Shown here in pieces: positions 10,701 to 21,680 of a stretch of DNA of 64,000 nucleotides. The position numbers and the translations under genes are program-made. Under the pieces are notes generated by a model, which did not search any database, was not told where the DNA came from, and worked only from the letters and a program-made list of their open reading frames with translations. The number at the start of each line of letters is the position of its first letter. The first letter of the stretch is position 1. Source of the DNA: Hygrophila difformis (Eukaryota; Streptophyta; Magnoliopsida; Lamiales; Acanthaceae); NCBI GenBank assembly GCA_030278955.1, contig JAOANR010000005.1, positions 3,515,431-3,579,430 on the forward strand. The letters run 5' to 3'.

Positions 10701-12545
10701 GAAATACTAACAATAACACATACCAACTCACAAAATTGGACGAATTATTGAACTAGGATAGCTATTGTTACCCCAAATTGAAGCTTTGAATCACTTTAAC
10801 AAGAAATCCCCAAATTTGAGAAGCTAGAGTTCTTGAGCCTCACTTTCAGCTTCAATTATCAAATACATTTTCAGCTTCTAGTTTTACCACATAACATGCA
10901 CTACTTAATTATTAAATTAGAAATATGGTAGGCACATTTTATTAGCAAAATTAAAAACCTAAACAAATAAGCATAACGTGACATAAAATGAAAATAAAAA
11001 TATGCATAGACCATAAATATGATAATAAAGACAAACAAAAACAGATTATTATTATTTTTATTTTTCTTTTAATTTTTTAAAGGAACTGTGGTGGAAGGGA
11101 AATTGAGGATGACGACTGCGATTGTAAGATTCAATAGAAAGAGGAATGTGAAAGAGAGAACATGAGGGAGATGACTATTTTTTTAAGGTTTAAATTAAAT
11201 TGGTAGGTTTTTAACCCAATTAGAGAATCAAAGATTAATTTTGAGCGAACTGAGGATGAATTGGAATGGATTTGAAGCATAAAAGTTTGTAAAAATCCGA
11301 GTTTGGCAAAAACCCAGTGGTTCCCATTTTATGCTACATATGGTAATCAAACAAGTGTTTACGCGTCATTGGTGAAAATGACGCCCAAAATGCCTTGCTT
11401 GTGCCACTTTTGATGTTTAACTAAGTTTTCGAAAACCATTTATGAAGAGTGGCATCTACAACTCAGTATTTGTACAAATATTGTAGCAAAAACAGGGCGT
11501 GATTTGCTTAATCGAAACATAATATTTCATCCATATTCCTATTCCTCTATTAAGAAAAATTACCCTAATTAGTTCTAATCATCTCCTATAAATATTTATG
11601 AAATTATGTTCATTTTCATCAACCACTCTCATCAATTTATTTCAGCATTTCTCCTATTTTATTTAAATCATCACAAAAATTCTTTCAGTTATTGATCACT
11701 CCAATTCTTATTTCGTCTCAGTTCAAATGCATAAGAATTACTTCAAATTACATATAATGAAAATCATGCAAGAACCTCTTTTTTTTATAGTTAGTAAGAC
11801 ATATAAACTAAAATAAAAGAAAATCAAACATATTAAGCAAAAGATATAAATAACTATTGCTAAGCATGCAAAGGCAGTATGTGGATTCCCTTTCCTAATC
11901 AGCTTTCAAAGACAAATGCACCATTTTCTAAATTAAAGGTCTAAATGGTGGGTGCACTTCCATGATCCTGTCATTCATGAGTTATAAGGTCAAATTGCAC
12001 ATCTTTATACAACAATTTAAATAAAGGTAATGCAATCATAGGAGAATTATTGATAAACATTGTATAGTATCAGCATTCCCTTAAAAAAAACTCATTAAAG
12101 TTGTATTGTTGTCAAGAAGTGGAATTTAATCTCAAACTTTAGCTCTAGCATCCGTTCTCAACAATTGATGTAATGCAATTAATTAAAAGTAATCAAATTT
12201 ATTAAGAAATACGTACCTCAAGAGTGTTGGTAATACCTTTAAATAACGTGTAAGTGGCTTTTCAATCGAAGCTAGCCATTTGAAATCCTCAATTATATAT
12301 GCTGGATACACCTCGCCGCCATCCTCACACTTGTTCTCTTGCAAATCTTTCTTTTTGTTTGATGAGAACTCAATATTATTTCATCTTTCAGGATCACACA
12401 CTGATTTAGCTTGATTCCCTTGCACAACATAGAATAGCAAAAAGTTATAACAATATTTAAAAAGTAGAAATAATATAAATATATTTAAATGAACTTAAAA
12501 CAACATAATTTTCACAATAATTCCCCAGCAACGACGCCAAAAACT
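7779..12545 (-). other. Element A interior, non-coding
   Basis: No gag, protease, reverse transcriptase or integrase motif was found in any frame; the longest open frame is about 110 codons (8075-8404, minus) and has no recognised motif. The motif atcctcacac recurs near 7780, 9225, 9970 and 12320. At 9225 and 9970 it is joined to a perfect inverted repeat with cacttaa-type arms. Weak GC-rich dyads occur near 9508-9585 and 11360-11400. Confidence 0.7.
12522..12539 (-). promoter_or_regulatory. Primer-binding site of element A (tRNA-Asp type)
   Basis: On the minus strand this reads TGGCGTCGTTGCTGGGGA, two changes from the tRNA-Asp-complementary site TGGCGCCGTTGCCGGGGA that is intact in elements B and C. 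It lies six bases inside the LTR. Confidence 0.75.
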
Positions 12546-14567
12546 TGATGCGTGATTTTCACTACTCATATTTTACCACAAGCGGATGGTTGTCATCAAG
12601 TAATAAAAACCGGTGAATACCGGGTCGAACCAAGGGAATTCAGAATATTAATTCATCCAGGAGAAAACTTAGTCATTTTAAGTTCATTAATAATATATAT
12701 TATATTTTGAAAAGAGTTTGTTTAATTCTAATGGTGATTAAATTAAAAATAGTGACATTAAATTTAAAAATAAAGCAAGTTAAAAATTTAAAATAATAAA
12801 AATAAAGATAAGATATATGCTTGTAATGATTTAGAACATGCCATCTTTATATAAAAGCGAAATTGCATAATGATTTAGCATTTCCCAATGTCTAAAAAGA
12901 TCAATTTCAACAGAATTAATAATTTTATAAAGATTAAAAATATAACAATTTCCTAATTTTCATAATTTGTAAAAACAGACTTCATGGAAGCAAATTAAAT
13001 TATCTAACATTCTGCAATCATCAGTCTAGGCATAAATTTGAGTCTTTCCCAAGCATACAAATTTTCCTATTGTGATCATACGACACATTTCATTTCCCAA
13101 ATCAGCGTGTACATGCCAGAATCTATTTTAATATGATTTATTCCCAAGACCGGTACTAAAATCTAATTTCCACTTTTTATCTCCCGATTTAGCAAAGTAG
13201 AAATCATACATATTAGATTATAACATTTAAATATGCAGAATAGTGTAAATAATCTAACAATTATGGTAAAATATTGATAAAACATGGTAAAATGGATTTT
13301 AATACTAAATTTAGAATGTGAACAGATTAATATAATGCCAGATTAAACTTAAACAGATTAATACAGATTGATCGCTCATATCAGGTTAGCAGATTAAATA
13401 TGCAGATTTCAGAATTTTTGCCAAAACATAATCATCGATCAATTGCAGGCATCCAATACATAATTCTAATTCAAATTCTAACAGTTCTTGCAGATTAATC
13501 CAGATTAAACATATAAACATCGACATTTATTATACTTCCATAAAAACATAGATTCGTACTTCAAAGTAATTCCGAACTCCCGTTCTAGAACACTTCTAAC
13601 ACGAACAACATAGAAATCCGTTTACAAATATGAAAACAGTAGGAAATTATGTTAAAAAACAAATCCTAAACATTACAAAGCGAGAAAAAGAAAAACAACA
13701 CCTAGAATGCGAAGAACACAGTCAGAGAAGACGCTCTGATCACTTCCTCCGGCATGGTTCGGTGTTATCGGCCTTTTTTCTCCAAAGTTGCAGAGCTTTT
13801 CTATCAGAGTCTGAATGAGTCTGGATTGAAGAGAATGACGAAAAACGGGCTTTAAAACCGTGTTCGGGAGGTTAGAAAACCTCCAAACCGCGACTTTGGC
13901 GTATAAAATGGCGCTCGGAAGAGGTTTTCGGCGCCACCAAAGAGAGCTGGCGCATCCTGACATTCCAAATTTTCTGCTGCGGCATAAAAAAGTGGCGCTT
14001 GGAAGGGGTTTTAGGCGCCGCCAAGAAGGTGCGGTGCATTCTGACAATTTCCTAAAATTTTGTCTGCGGCGCATTTTGTGGCGCCTAGAGGGTGTTTTAT
14101 GCGTCGCCAAGAAGGTGCGGAGCATTCTGAAGCTTTTTCACCTCTGAAATTTTTCTAAGTATTGAAGCGGTGCCTGGTGCGGTGCTCGGAAGGCAGTTGA
14201 GGCTCCGCCATGCCTGTGCGGAGCATTCTGGGAAGGTTTCAACTGAATTGTTTCTAAGTCTGAATCTTGGCACATATCACATTAAATATTCCTTATTTTC
14301 CAAAATAAAGCTTCCGAACATCGCTCTTCATCATTTAAATGCCTGAAACAACATTACAATGCATTAGGTTTGCCAAAGTCTTATTAAAAACACATAAAAA
14401 CATGATAAATTTAACCTCAATAAGCCAAATCTAACCATGATGACTTGAAAAATAAAAACACATGAAATACACCTAAAAGTGAAATGAATTAAGGTAAAAT
14501 GCACTCATTTTGGACATATTTTAGTACAATTTAAGCTCATTTAAATGTGGTTTCACAGGGTGCATCA
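12546..14567 (-). repeat. Element A LTR, right copy (its 5' LTR)
   Basis: 2,022 bp direct copy of 5749-7778, ending tgcatca. It differs from the left LTR by many point changes and by indels inside the GC-rich array. Confidence 0.9.
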
Positions 14568-14639
14568 ATAAGCTTCTGTAGCGGGAAACCATGATCTCGA
14601 ATAAGGGATAAAGAGGGAAAGGTTATTTTTATACTGTCC
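14568..14639 (-). pseudogene. LINE RNase H fragment between elements A and copia
   Basis: 72 bp of pre-insertion sequence. When element A is removed, the minus strand reads IRDHGFPLQK directly into LLFECDS of the fragment at 5640-5748. This shows both sides belong to one LINE reading frame and confirms the element A boundaries. Confidence 0.65.
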
Positions 14640-15610
14640 TGTTGAGTCAAGGTTTTTTTGGAAGTTCAAAGTCGATGATTGAACACTATGGATGAACCTC
14701 CTGAGCGGCAGTCTTCATGTACGACGTGGAATCTCTGAAAGACTTGCTCCAGCCCCAACGGCTCTTTTCCTAATCTGGGGAGATTATTTACTAAAATTTA
14801 TTTTACAGGACTCCTCCTCCGGATTAGTGAAACAAAAATTTGAATTTGTGTCTAACGGACCCTGTCAAATCTCAACGGCTATTTCCAATATGACCGTTCC
14901 AGTTTGAGAGCTTCTTGATTAAAAGGAATTTCTGAGGGATGGAAGATATGCTCTCACTCTTACAATCTGGGAAACACTCTGAAATTCTTACAAGCTATCA
15001 GAATCACTGTGTGAGAAGCAAGATCGATTAGCAGCCCCCTGTTCTCTGAATCTATCTGTTGCTGCTAAATCGACAAGCCTTGGACTCTTCTCTGTTTGTC
15101 TGCAAGTTGTTAATCTATTTGAGGAGATCGTCCAAAGGCTTCATAGGAGATAAGCTTACATCGTTCATATCATCTTTTTCCAAAGAAGTGATTCACAGAC
15201 TTCTTCAGGGGAAACTCAAGGCATGAGCTTTGGGGAGTTGAAATAGGTGGGAAACTTATACCAGAGCTGGGACTGCGTCTGGTTCCAACAACTCTCTTCC
15301 TGGAGATTAGGGTGAAGTCATTCTCTTTATTTTACTAGTGTGTGTGGTTGTACACTATCGTTGAAACACATAGTAAAATAACCTCCTGGATTGGTATTCC
15401 CCAGACGTAGGCCGAAGGCCGAACTGGGTCAACAACTCCTTGTGTCTCATTAATTCTTTATGCTTGTTGATTATTTATTGTTTATTCCGCTGTGCATGAT
15501 TACTGGTTTATCTGGTTTTGGTTAATCTGTGTGTTCAATGTGATAGACGGAACTAGTTACACAGAACCTCTGTATAAAGAATACATCTTGTTGGATCCCT
15601 GGACCTAAAA
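14640..15610 (+). repeat. Copia 5' LTR
   Basis: 971 bp, paired with 55620-56590. The short open frame inside it (14692-14907) recurs in the other LTR and is not a gene. Confidence 0.92.
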
Positions 15611-15656
15611 ATTGGTATCAGAGCCACACTCTTTCAAGAGAGATCCAAACAGCAAG

Positions 15657-16362
15657 ATGAATCAAGGATGGTCATTAAACATGCCCCCACTGCTCGATGG
15701 GACAAACGTTTCCTTCTGGAAGAACAGGATGCGCTCCTTTTTGATGTCAGTCGATGATAGGGCTTGGGATGCAGTGCTCACAAAGTATGAACCCCCTTCG
15801 GTGACTGTTGATGGCGTTGCCAAGCCTAAAGACAAAAAGAAATGGACAACAGGAGATAGGACCAACTGTAACATGAACTCCAAGGCACTGCATGCTATCT
15901 TCAGTGCAGTGACCGAGGACCAATATGGCTTGATCTCTACCTGCACCACTGCTTATGAAGTATGGGAGATACTGGTAAACTCTCATGAAGGTTCGGCTCC
16001 TGTTAGAACTTCTAAAATTATTTCTATGAAGCTTAATTTCATAAACTTGTCATGGATGAACATGAGTCTATCAATAGTTATTTTAGTAGAATCCGTACTC
16101 TAACCAACCAGACTCAACAGCTTGGTAAGACCTACTCCTCCCAGGAGATAGTTCGAAAAATTGTAGGTATACTCCCTGAGAGATTCAATGCCAAATTGCT
16201 GCTCTTAAATTGCAAGAAAACTATGCCACCATAGCTGTTGATGAACTAATGGGGATCTTACAATCTTGGGAGATGGACCACTGTAAGAACTTCACACGTA
16301 AAATTGTGGCATTCAAGCTGGAGTCCAATCCTCAGATCGAACCTTCAGAGGAGTCGAGTTCA

Positions 16363-16394
<32 letters not shown>

Positions 16395-16990
16395 GGACTT
16401 GGTTAAGCTCTCACAACGCATTGCCAGGATTCTTAGGGATAAGAAGTCCAAACAATTTGGGAACAAGAAGGAAGAGAGCTCATCTATGAGAAGACCAGAT
16501 ATGAAGAAAACTTACTGTGCTACATTTAGCGATGAAAAGAGCTCGAGTTCCAGTGAAAGTGATGATGCAACTGGAGTAGTTTTTGCTGGAACATGGGACT
16601 CAGATTCTGAGTCAGATCCTGAATCGGACAACATTGGTAACCTTCCAATTTGTATCACTTCTGTAAATTGTCAAAATGGTTCTTCTTCTAATTCTGACAG
16701 GAAAGGAAACGAGAGTTTCGAAGCACTCAGGGATCAATATAATGAGATATATAACAAGCTGGAAGATAAGGAAGAAGAATTCCGGAGATTGCAAAGTGAA
16801 TTTGAGGATCTCAAAGTGAAATATTTTGCTCAAAGGGAAGAGTTAACAGATGCCTGCAATGAAAGAGATAAGCTGAGCAATCTTGTAAACATCTTGGAGC
16901 CAAGTTCAATGGAGTTTTCCAACAAAAGAGATGAACTTGCCGAACATGTTCACGAGCTCACAGTTGCTAATGGAGAACTCACTGAACAGG
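15657..16990 (+). pseudogene. Copia gag, 5' part (two frameshifts, interrupted by element B)
   Basis: The ATG at 15657 lies shortly after the primer site. The product resembles the copia gag N-terminal domain (UBN2/DUF4219 type), with the early 'PPLLDGTNVSFWKNRM' block and a conserved W-D pair. The frame changes near 16050 and again near 16200, so the gene is broken. The third frame continues with an acidic run of Asp codons (about 16366-16395, a GAT repeat), Ser/Asp-rich sequence and a long coiled coil rich in Glu, Leu and Lys. At 16990 the coiled coil is cut by element B. It resumes in frame at 54359 once the acagg duplication is counted once. Confidence 0.85.
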
Positions 16991-17277
16991 TGATAATGGC
17001 CAGAAATGACCATTATTTTCAATCCATTTCCGTGTCTGAAACGGGCATTTGATCGCATTCCGGTCTTATATTAAATAAGAAAGCAGTCGAATTGGACTGA
17101 TTCATGCATAATTGTAAAAACATTGAGCTGATATGAAAAATGCATAAATGTGTAATTTTATTACACATTTATGTTAGAAAAATCCAAAAAGCATGAGAAA
17201 AAGAAAAGAAAAGAAAAAGGAAATGAAAAGATGGGAAAAGAAATGAAAAACCCACAAAAAGTTGATTTTTCAGGATA

Positions 17278-17555
17278 TTACGACGCTAGACACAACTACG
17301 ACGCTATGCATGTATAGCGCCGTAGCTTGGTCTAGCGCCGTAGGAGGAAGCCAAAGCAGCAGTCTGAAGAGGAGCGGACGGCGCAAAGCATGGATAGCGC
17401 CGTAATCAAGCATAGCGCCGTAGGCAAGGATAGCACCGTAGGCTGTCCATTCAGAAGCAAGAGTGTCTTTGGGATGGAAGACTACGACGCTACACCTATA
17501 GCGCCGTAGCAAGGATAGCTCCGTAATGCACCTATAGCGTCGTAAGCCTTGCCAG
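17278..17555. repeat. tagcgccgta / tacggcgcta motif cluster upstream of the LTR promoter
   Basis: About eleven copies of the ten-base motif tagcgccgta or its complement tacgrcgcta occur just upstream of the TATA box, with a few one-base variants (tagcaccgta, tagctccgta). The copies are in both orientations, so many pairs can form dyads. The 3' LTR copy is split by element C: part lies at 32330-32433 and the rest at 50219-50375. Confidence 0.85.
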
Positions 17556-17603
17556 AATTCAAATTTCAAGGCCTGGGGGCCCATGGGCCTAGGGTTTCTC
17601 ACC

Positions 17604-17611
17604 TATAAATA
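17604..17611 (+). promoter_or_regulatory. TATA box of element B LTR
   Basis: TATAAATA in the context ctcacctataaatagagg is a strong plant TATA box inside the LTR. The same box recurs in the 3' LTR at 50433-50440. Transcription probably begins about 30 bases downstream. Confidence 0.75.
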
Positions 17612-18254
17612 GAGGTGTTGACTCCCTGGTCTTGTCACTTCACCACATTCTCCAAACTTGAAGACAAGAGGCTGTTCTTGAGAGTAGTGTAGGTTAGTTA
17701 GAGTAGTTAGTTTTATTTTTGTATTATTTAATTTATGCATCTAGTTTAGTCTAAATTCTTGCACAGATTAGTGTTACTCTAGGTTTCTTGTTAGGATAGC
17801 CACTGTTATACTCGTTACAGTTGTGTTAAACCTCTATTTAGGTTTGAAATACCCAAATGATGGGTATTTTCAAACCATTTTCTTATAAATGGGAGGTTAA
17901 TCATTGGAAGTATCCCAAAATCATGAAATGGACATGGGTCCATGGATTTTATGCCTTGTTTTTGGTTTCATGACCATTTGGTCATTTTATCTTACTGTTT
18001 ATGTGGGTTTTGTGTTGTTTGTCTTTTATTTTGGGATTCATGCATGCTTTGTTGGTTGAAAACCCTCATTTGGGTTTGTGGTTCATGAATGTGTAGTATA
18101 GCATGTCATTCTCTTACTGTTTTGCATTTCTTGCATTTTTCTTTCACTGTCTTAGCTTGTTATTTCATTTTCATGCATTTGTGAGCCATTAACTCGAAAA
18201 TAGGGTTTGCAATCGCAGAGATTGCATCACCCGAACAACAACATGCTTCTGGGC

Positions 18255-18735
18255 TAGCTACAACGCTAACCGCCCTACGGCGCTATCCTTGGATAGCGTC
18301 GTAGGTGAGGTATAGCGCCGTAGTTGCCTAGAACTTAAACAAAATTTGCCCTACGGCATTAAACCAACGGCGCTATCCTCAGATAGCGTCGTAATTTCTG
18401 TTTAGCGCCGTAGGTCCCAAAAATTCCTCTATCTCACAGAATCCACCTACGGCATTATCCTTACGACGCTATCCTAGGATAGCGTCGTCATTTAACGTTT
18501 AGCGCCGTAGTATCCCTTCTTTTTTCAAAAACTTCTAATTTCTCAAACCACCTACGACGCTACACCTACGACGCTATACTAGTATAGCGCCGTAGTAGTA
18601 TATAGCGCCGTAATTACCCCCTTTTAATCCAAAATTTATTCTCTCTTGCACCAACCCATGACGACGCTACCCTCACGGCGCTATCCTAGGATAGCGCCGT
18701 AACATCTGTTTAGCGCCGTAATCAACATTTTCATG
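18255..18735. repeat. Array of five regularly spaced nested palindromes in element B LTR
   Basis: Five dyads (for example cgctatccttggatagcg) have centres near 18290, 18380, 18475, 18580 and 18687, spaced 90, 95, 105 and 107 bp. Most are flanked on each side by outer half-motifs (ctacggc... and ...gccgtag), giving two-tier palindromes of about 65 bp with AT-rich, unconserved spacers. The array lies about 690-1080 bp downstream of the TATA box, so it should be transcribed. The 3' LTR has the same array at 51085-51550. Confidence 0.88.
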
Positions 18736-21522
18736 CAGATTTTCCATTCTCCATTTCCATCATTAATTAATTGAACCCTCTAGTCATTAATGATTTATGA
18801 GTCTAATTAGCAATAATTAAATCACTAATTGTTGTGATTAGAGGACCTTTGTTCAATTGCCATTAAAATAATTTTCTATAAACAAAATCATGATGTCTTA
18901 AACAGATAATCCGGACTGTAATTAATTATGGTAAGAGGGATTATTTAAGCCATCAATCATGGATTAATTCCATCACCTTGCATGAGAAACCAATGTCTCT
19001 CATGCAAGTTCTTCTTTTTATTTCATTTTATTTTGTCTTTTGTGTATTGTGTGTAACAATTAGTAAGGAATACATCAGACTAATGTTGGCGGGTATTCCC
19101 TCATGGATAACTAGCTCGTATTCTGGGTATTAATTACTAAATATTATTTTGCATGGTTTGGATAGTAATCAGTGGAAACCTTGGCGGTTCGCCCATCCGG
19201 GGTTATAATAGCTGCTCAGCTGACTCCTATCCAGATACAGTTTTATTTTACTTATCTTAATTTCCCAACCCAAATTCCAATCTGTAATAAAACTCTGCTA
19301 ATGTCTGTCAATATTAGCTGATAAGTACTGCAGAGAGGAAGCATGTAGGTTTTTATCCGAATTCACGGACAGTGGAGGCCCAACGGGCATTGAAACTGCC
19401 ATTATAGGGTCTAAGCTGTCTAAATTCGCTTCATCCGAGTGATTGGGAGATTGGACAGTAGATGTTTACAGTCCACCCGATTATTCTGCCATTACTTTGG
19501 TCTCCTGATCACTTCATTTCTGTGTTTCACCTTCTGTCTAGACACACTCCTATATTTTGGGTCAGTTAATTTTACACTTCCATATATCCGTATGCATGCT
19601 ATTATTATGTATTATTGTGGTCTGTAATTATTTTGGGATCCTTCCCTTGGACAATAGAAGCATAGGATTAAAACAGATATTGCATATTAAATTTCCGACA
19701 AAAATCCCTTTATAAAATTCGGATCTGAGTAAGGGATAAATTCTTCAGTTATGACTAATTCATATTCTATCAAGGGTTGATTTCGGGAAAATAGAAGCAG
19801 AGTCAGCGATTAGGTCTCATCTAGACTGAAAGGATCTGTGTTTTAACTGAGAGTCTAGTACCTGTTTAGGGAATGATTTTCAAATCCATTATTTTCCAAA
19901 ATTGTTGTTTGTTGGGAATCTAAGATTAAATATTATACCGAGATGGGGTCCACTTGGACTCAAATACAGTGTAGTAAATAGTCTTAGAGGAACATCATCC
20001 AGGCCTTGGTTATTTTCTAAGATAGGGTTGAGTTTTCTTTCAACTGCTATCCTCTCTTGCCAAAGCCTACTTTTGAGTCCTGAGTGAGTGCATCCGGAAC
20101 GAACTAATTCATTAATTCGTTTCATTAGTTTGTATCTCATAATCACCCGGAAGGAAGTGAACACTGTGAATGGTTCACCAAGAGCCGGGAATTCTTGATC
20201 CATACCCCTTCATTCTGATGGGGAGCTATCTTTTACTACCAGGGTCAGACCTTCAAAACCTCCGAGTGATAGGATTTTAAATGCTTTCTTTACTGCTTTC
20301 TTTACTGCTTTCTTTTAACCGCTTTCTCTAGAGGTCACTCGGTTGTATTGAGAGTTGTGTAACTGTTACTAGGATTGATAGTTAAGGGATAGTTCAGGGC
20401 TTAATTAGAATCTTTGGGTGTGACATGGGGGAATGATAGTAGTACTTGGCATTTCAATAAATGATTTGTCAGGTGTTGCTTGTCCACCACAGATGAAGTA
20501 ACACACCCAGGCCAGGGCAGTTACGAATCTGTGGTATCTTAGAATTTTGCAGTCTTAAGAACATGTAAACTCATACTGTAAGTACCTGTCTGTTAAAGGG
20601 AACGCTGAACTGAGAGCATGAGAATTAGCTATCTGATAGGATTATCCCAAACAAAGATCTGTGTATAAAAATGGAAGTTTAATACTGCTGTATCTAAATC
20701 TTGTCCAATTTTCATTCTTTTCTTCCTGTCCCTTCTGTCTACACTGTGATATAGCTTCATAGCTAGCATAGTGTAAATATTCACTGCTTTCATAGATAGT
20801 ATTTATCGCATTCTTAGAGTAACTTTACCTGCTTTCTAGAATAAATTTATCTGCCTTGTAGAATGAATTTAAACGCTTTTATAGTTTAGTTTAAATTCAT
20901 GCCAGTAGTTGTTAATCATTTTTCAAACCATTTGGAGCAATACGAATGGAAAATCTAGTAAAACGACGTGGGCCCTGCTTCTATTGCACATCCTCCAGTG
21001 AACGATCCGGTCTTACTATAAATTACTGCAATTTTTGACACCGTGCGTTTTCGGGGGCACAGTTTCTTAACACGAGTAATAAAAACGTGACAACCTATAA
21101 ATATATCCTTAATCCTAACTCCGCCATCATAAATCGGTTTCAATAAATAAAATCGAAAACCAGGATTATGAGTTTTCAGAAAATGCTCATATAGTGGGAA
21201 TGTGACAAAAGTTTCATGGCGCGAATTTTCATGACGTGAAATTATGATAAGTTTCATGATGCAAATTGCCAGGGACCTTCAGTGTGACAGACTGAAGGTC
21301 AAGATTGAACTATCTATCCCGGCTGCACCGTGAAAGTTGTCAAAAGTTTCATGCCAGGGAGGTCCACAGCGCCATTTGAAATCAGAATACCCCATTTGAG
21401 TAATAAAAAGTGAAATATATCCTTAAACCCCTTTCCCATGAATCATAACTCTTTTCATTTAATAAATTCAAACCTGGGATATTTTAGAAAATACTCGTGT
21501 GCGGAAATTGTCAAAAGTTTCA

Positions 21523-21540
21523 TGGCGCCGTTGCCGGGGA
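21523..21540 (+). promoter_or_regulatory. Primer-binding site of element B (tRNA-Asp type)
   Basis: TGGCGCCGTTGCCGGGGA directly abuts the 5' LTR. It is the tRNA-Asp-complementary site common in Athila and Tat gypsy elements. Confidence 0.9.
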
Positions 21541-21680
21541 GGATGCAACGCCGTTTTATTAGAGAATTACATTCCTCATTGCTCCTAGTTAGCTTATACA
21601 TATAAATATAAATATTCACCCTGAAACCGATTCTAACCTGGGGAATGTGCAGGTACTGTCATAGCTAATACCTCTGTTCT

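Larger units (their letters stand above)
5749..14567 (-). mobile_element. Element A: non-coding LTR retrotransposon (LARD-like)
   Basis: Two direct LTRs (5749-7778 and 12546-14567) begin TGATGCGTG and end in ATCA or the equivalent. Orientation is minus: a primer-binding site similar to tRNA-Asp lies just inside the right LTR, and a polypurine-like tract just inside the left. The flanks aaaag (5744-5748) and ataag (14568-14572) are a target duplication with one mismatch, and removing the element restores the LINE RNase H reading frame. The 4.8 kb interior has no gag, pol or other convincing protein, so any movement would depend on another element. The LTRs show many substitutions and small indels, making this older than elements B and C. 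Confidence 0.85.
16991..21522 (+). repeat. Element B 5' LTR
   Basis: 4,532 bp, beginning TGATAATGGCC and ending GTTTCA next to the primer site. It holds a GC-rich motif cluster upstream of the TATA box (17278-17555), a TATA box at 17604, and a regular array of five palindromes downstream (18255-18735). No coding sequence. The open frame at 19889-20203 (minus) recurs in the other LTR and shows no recognisable domain. Confidence 0.93.

Noticed and set aside
18255..18735. A CRISPR-like array, because palindromic repeats occur at regular intervals
   Set aside because: The repeats are degenerate and two-tiered, the setting is a plant LTR, and no associated genes exist. It is described instead as a palindrome array.
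19889..20203. 104-codon frame in element B LTR, repeated at 52720-53034
   Set aside because: It is part of the LTR, is antisense, lacks a known motif and is preserved only because the two LTRs are recent copies.
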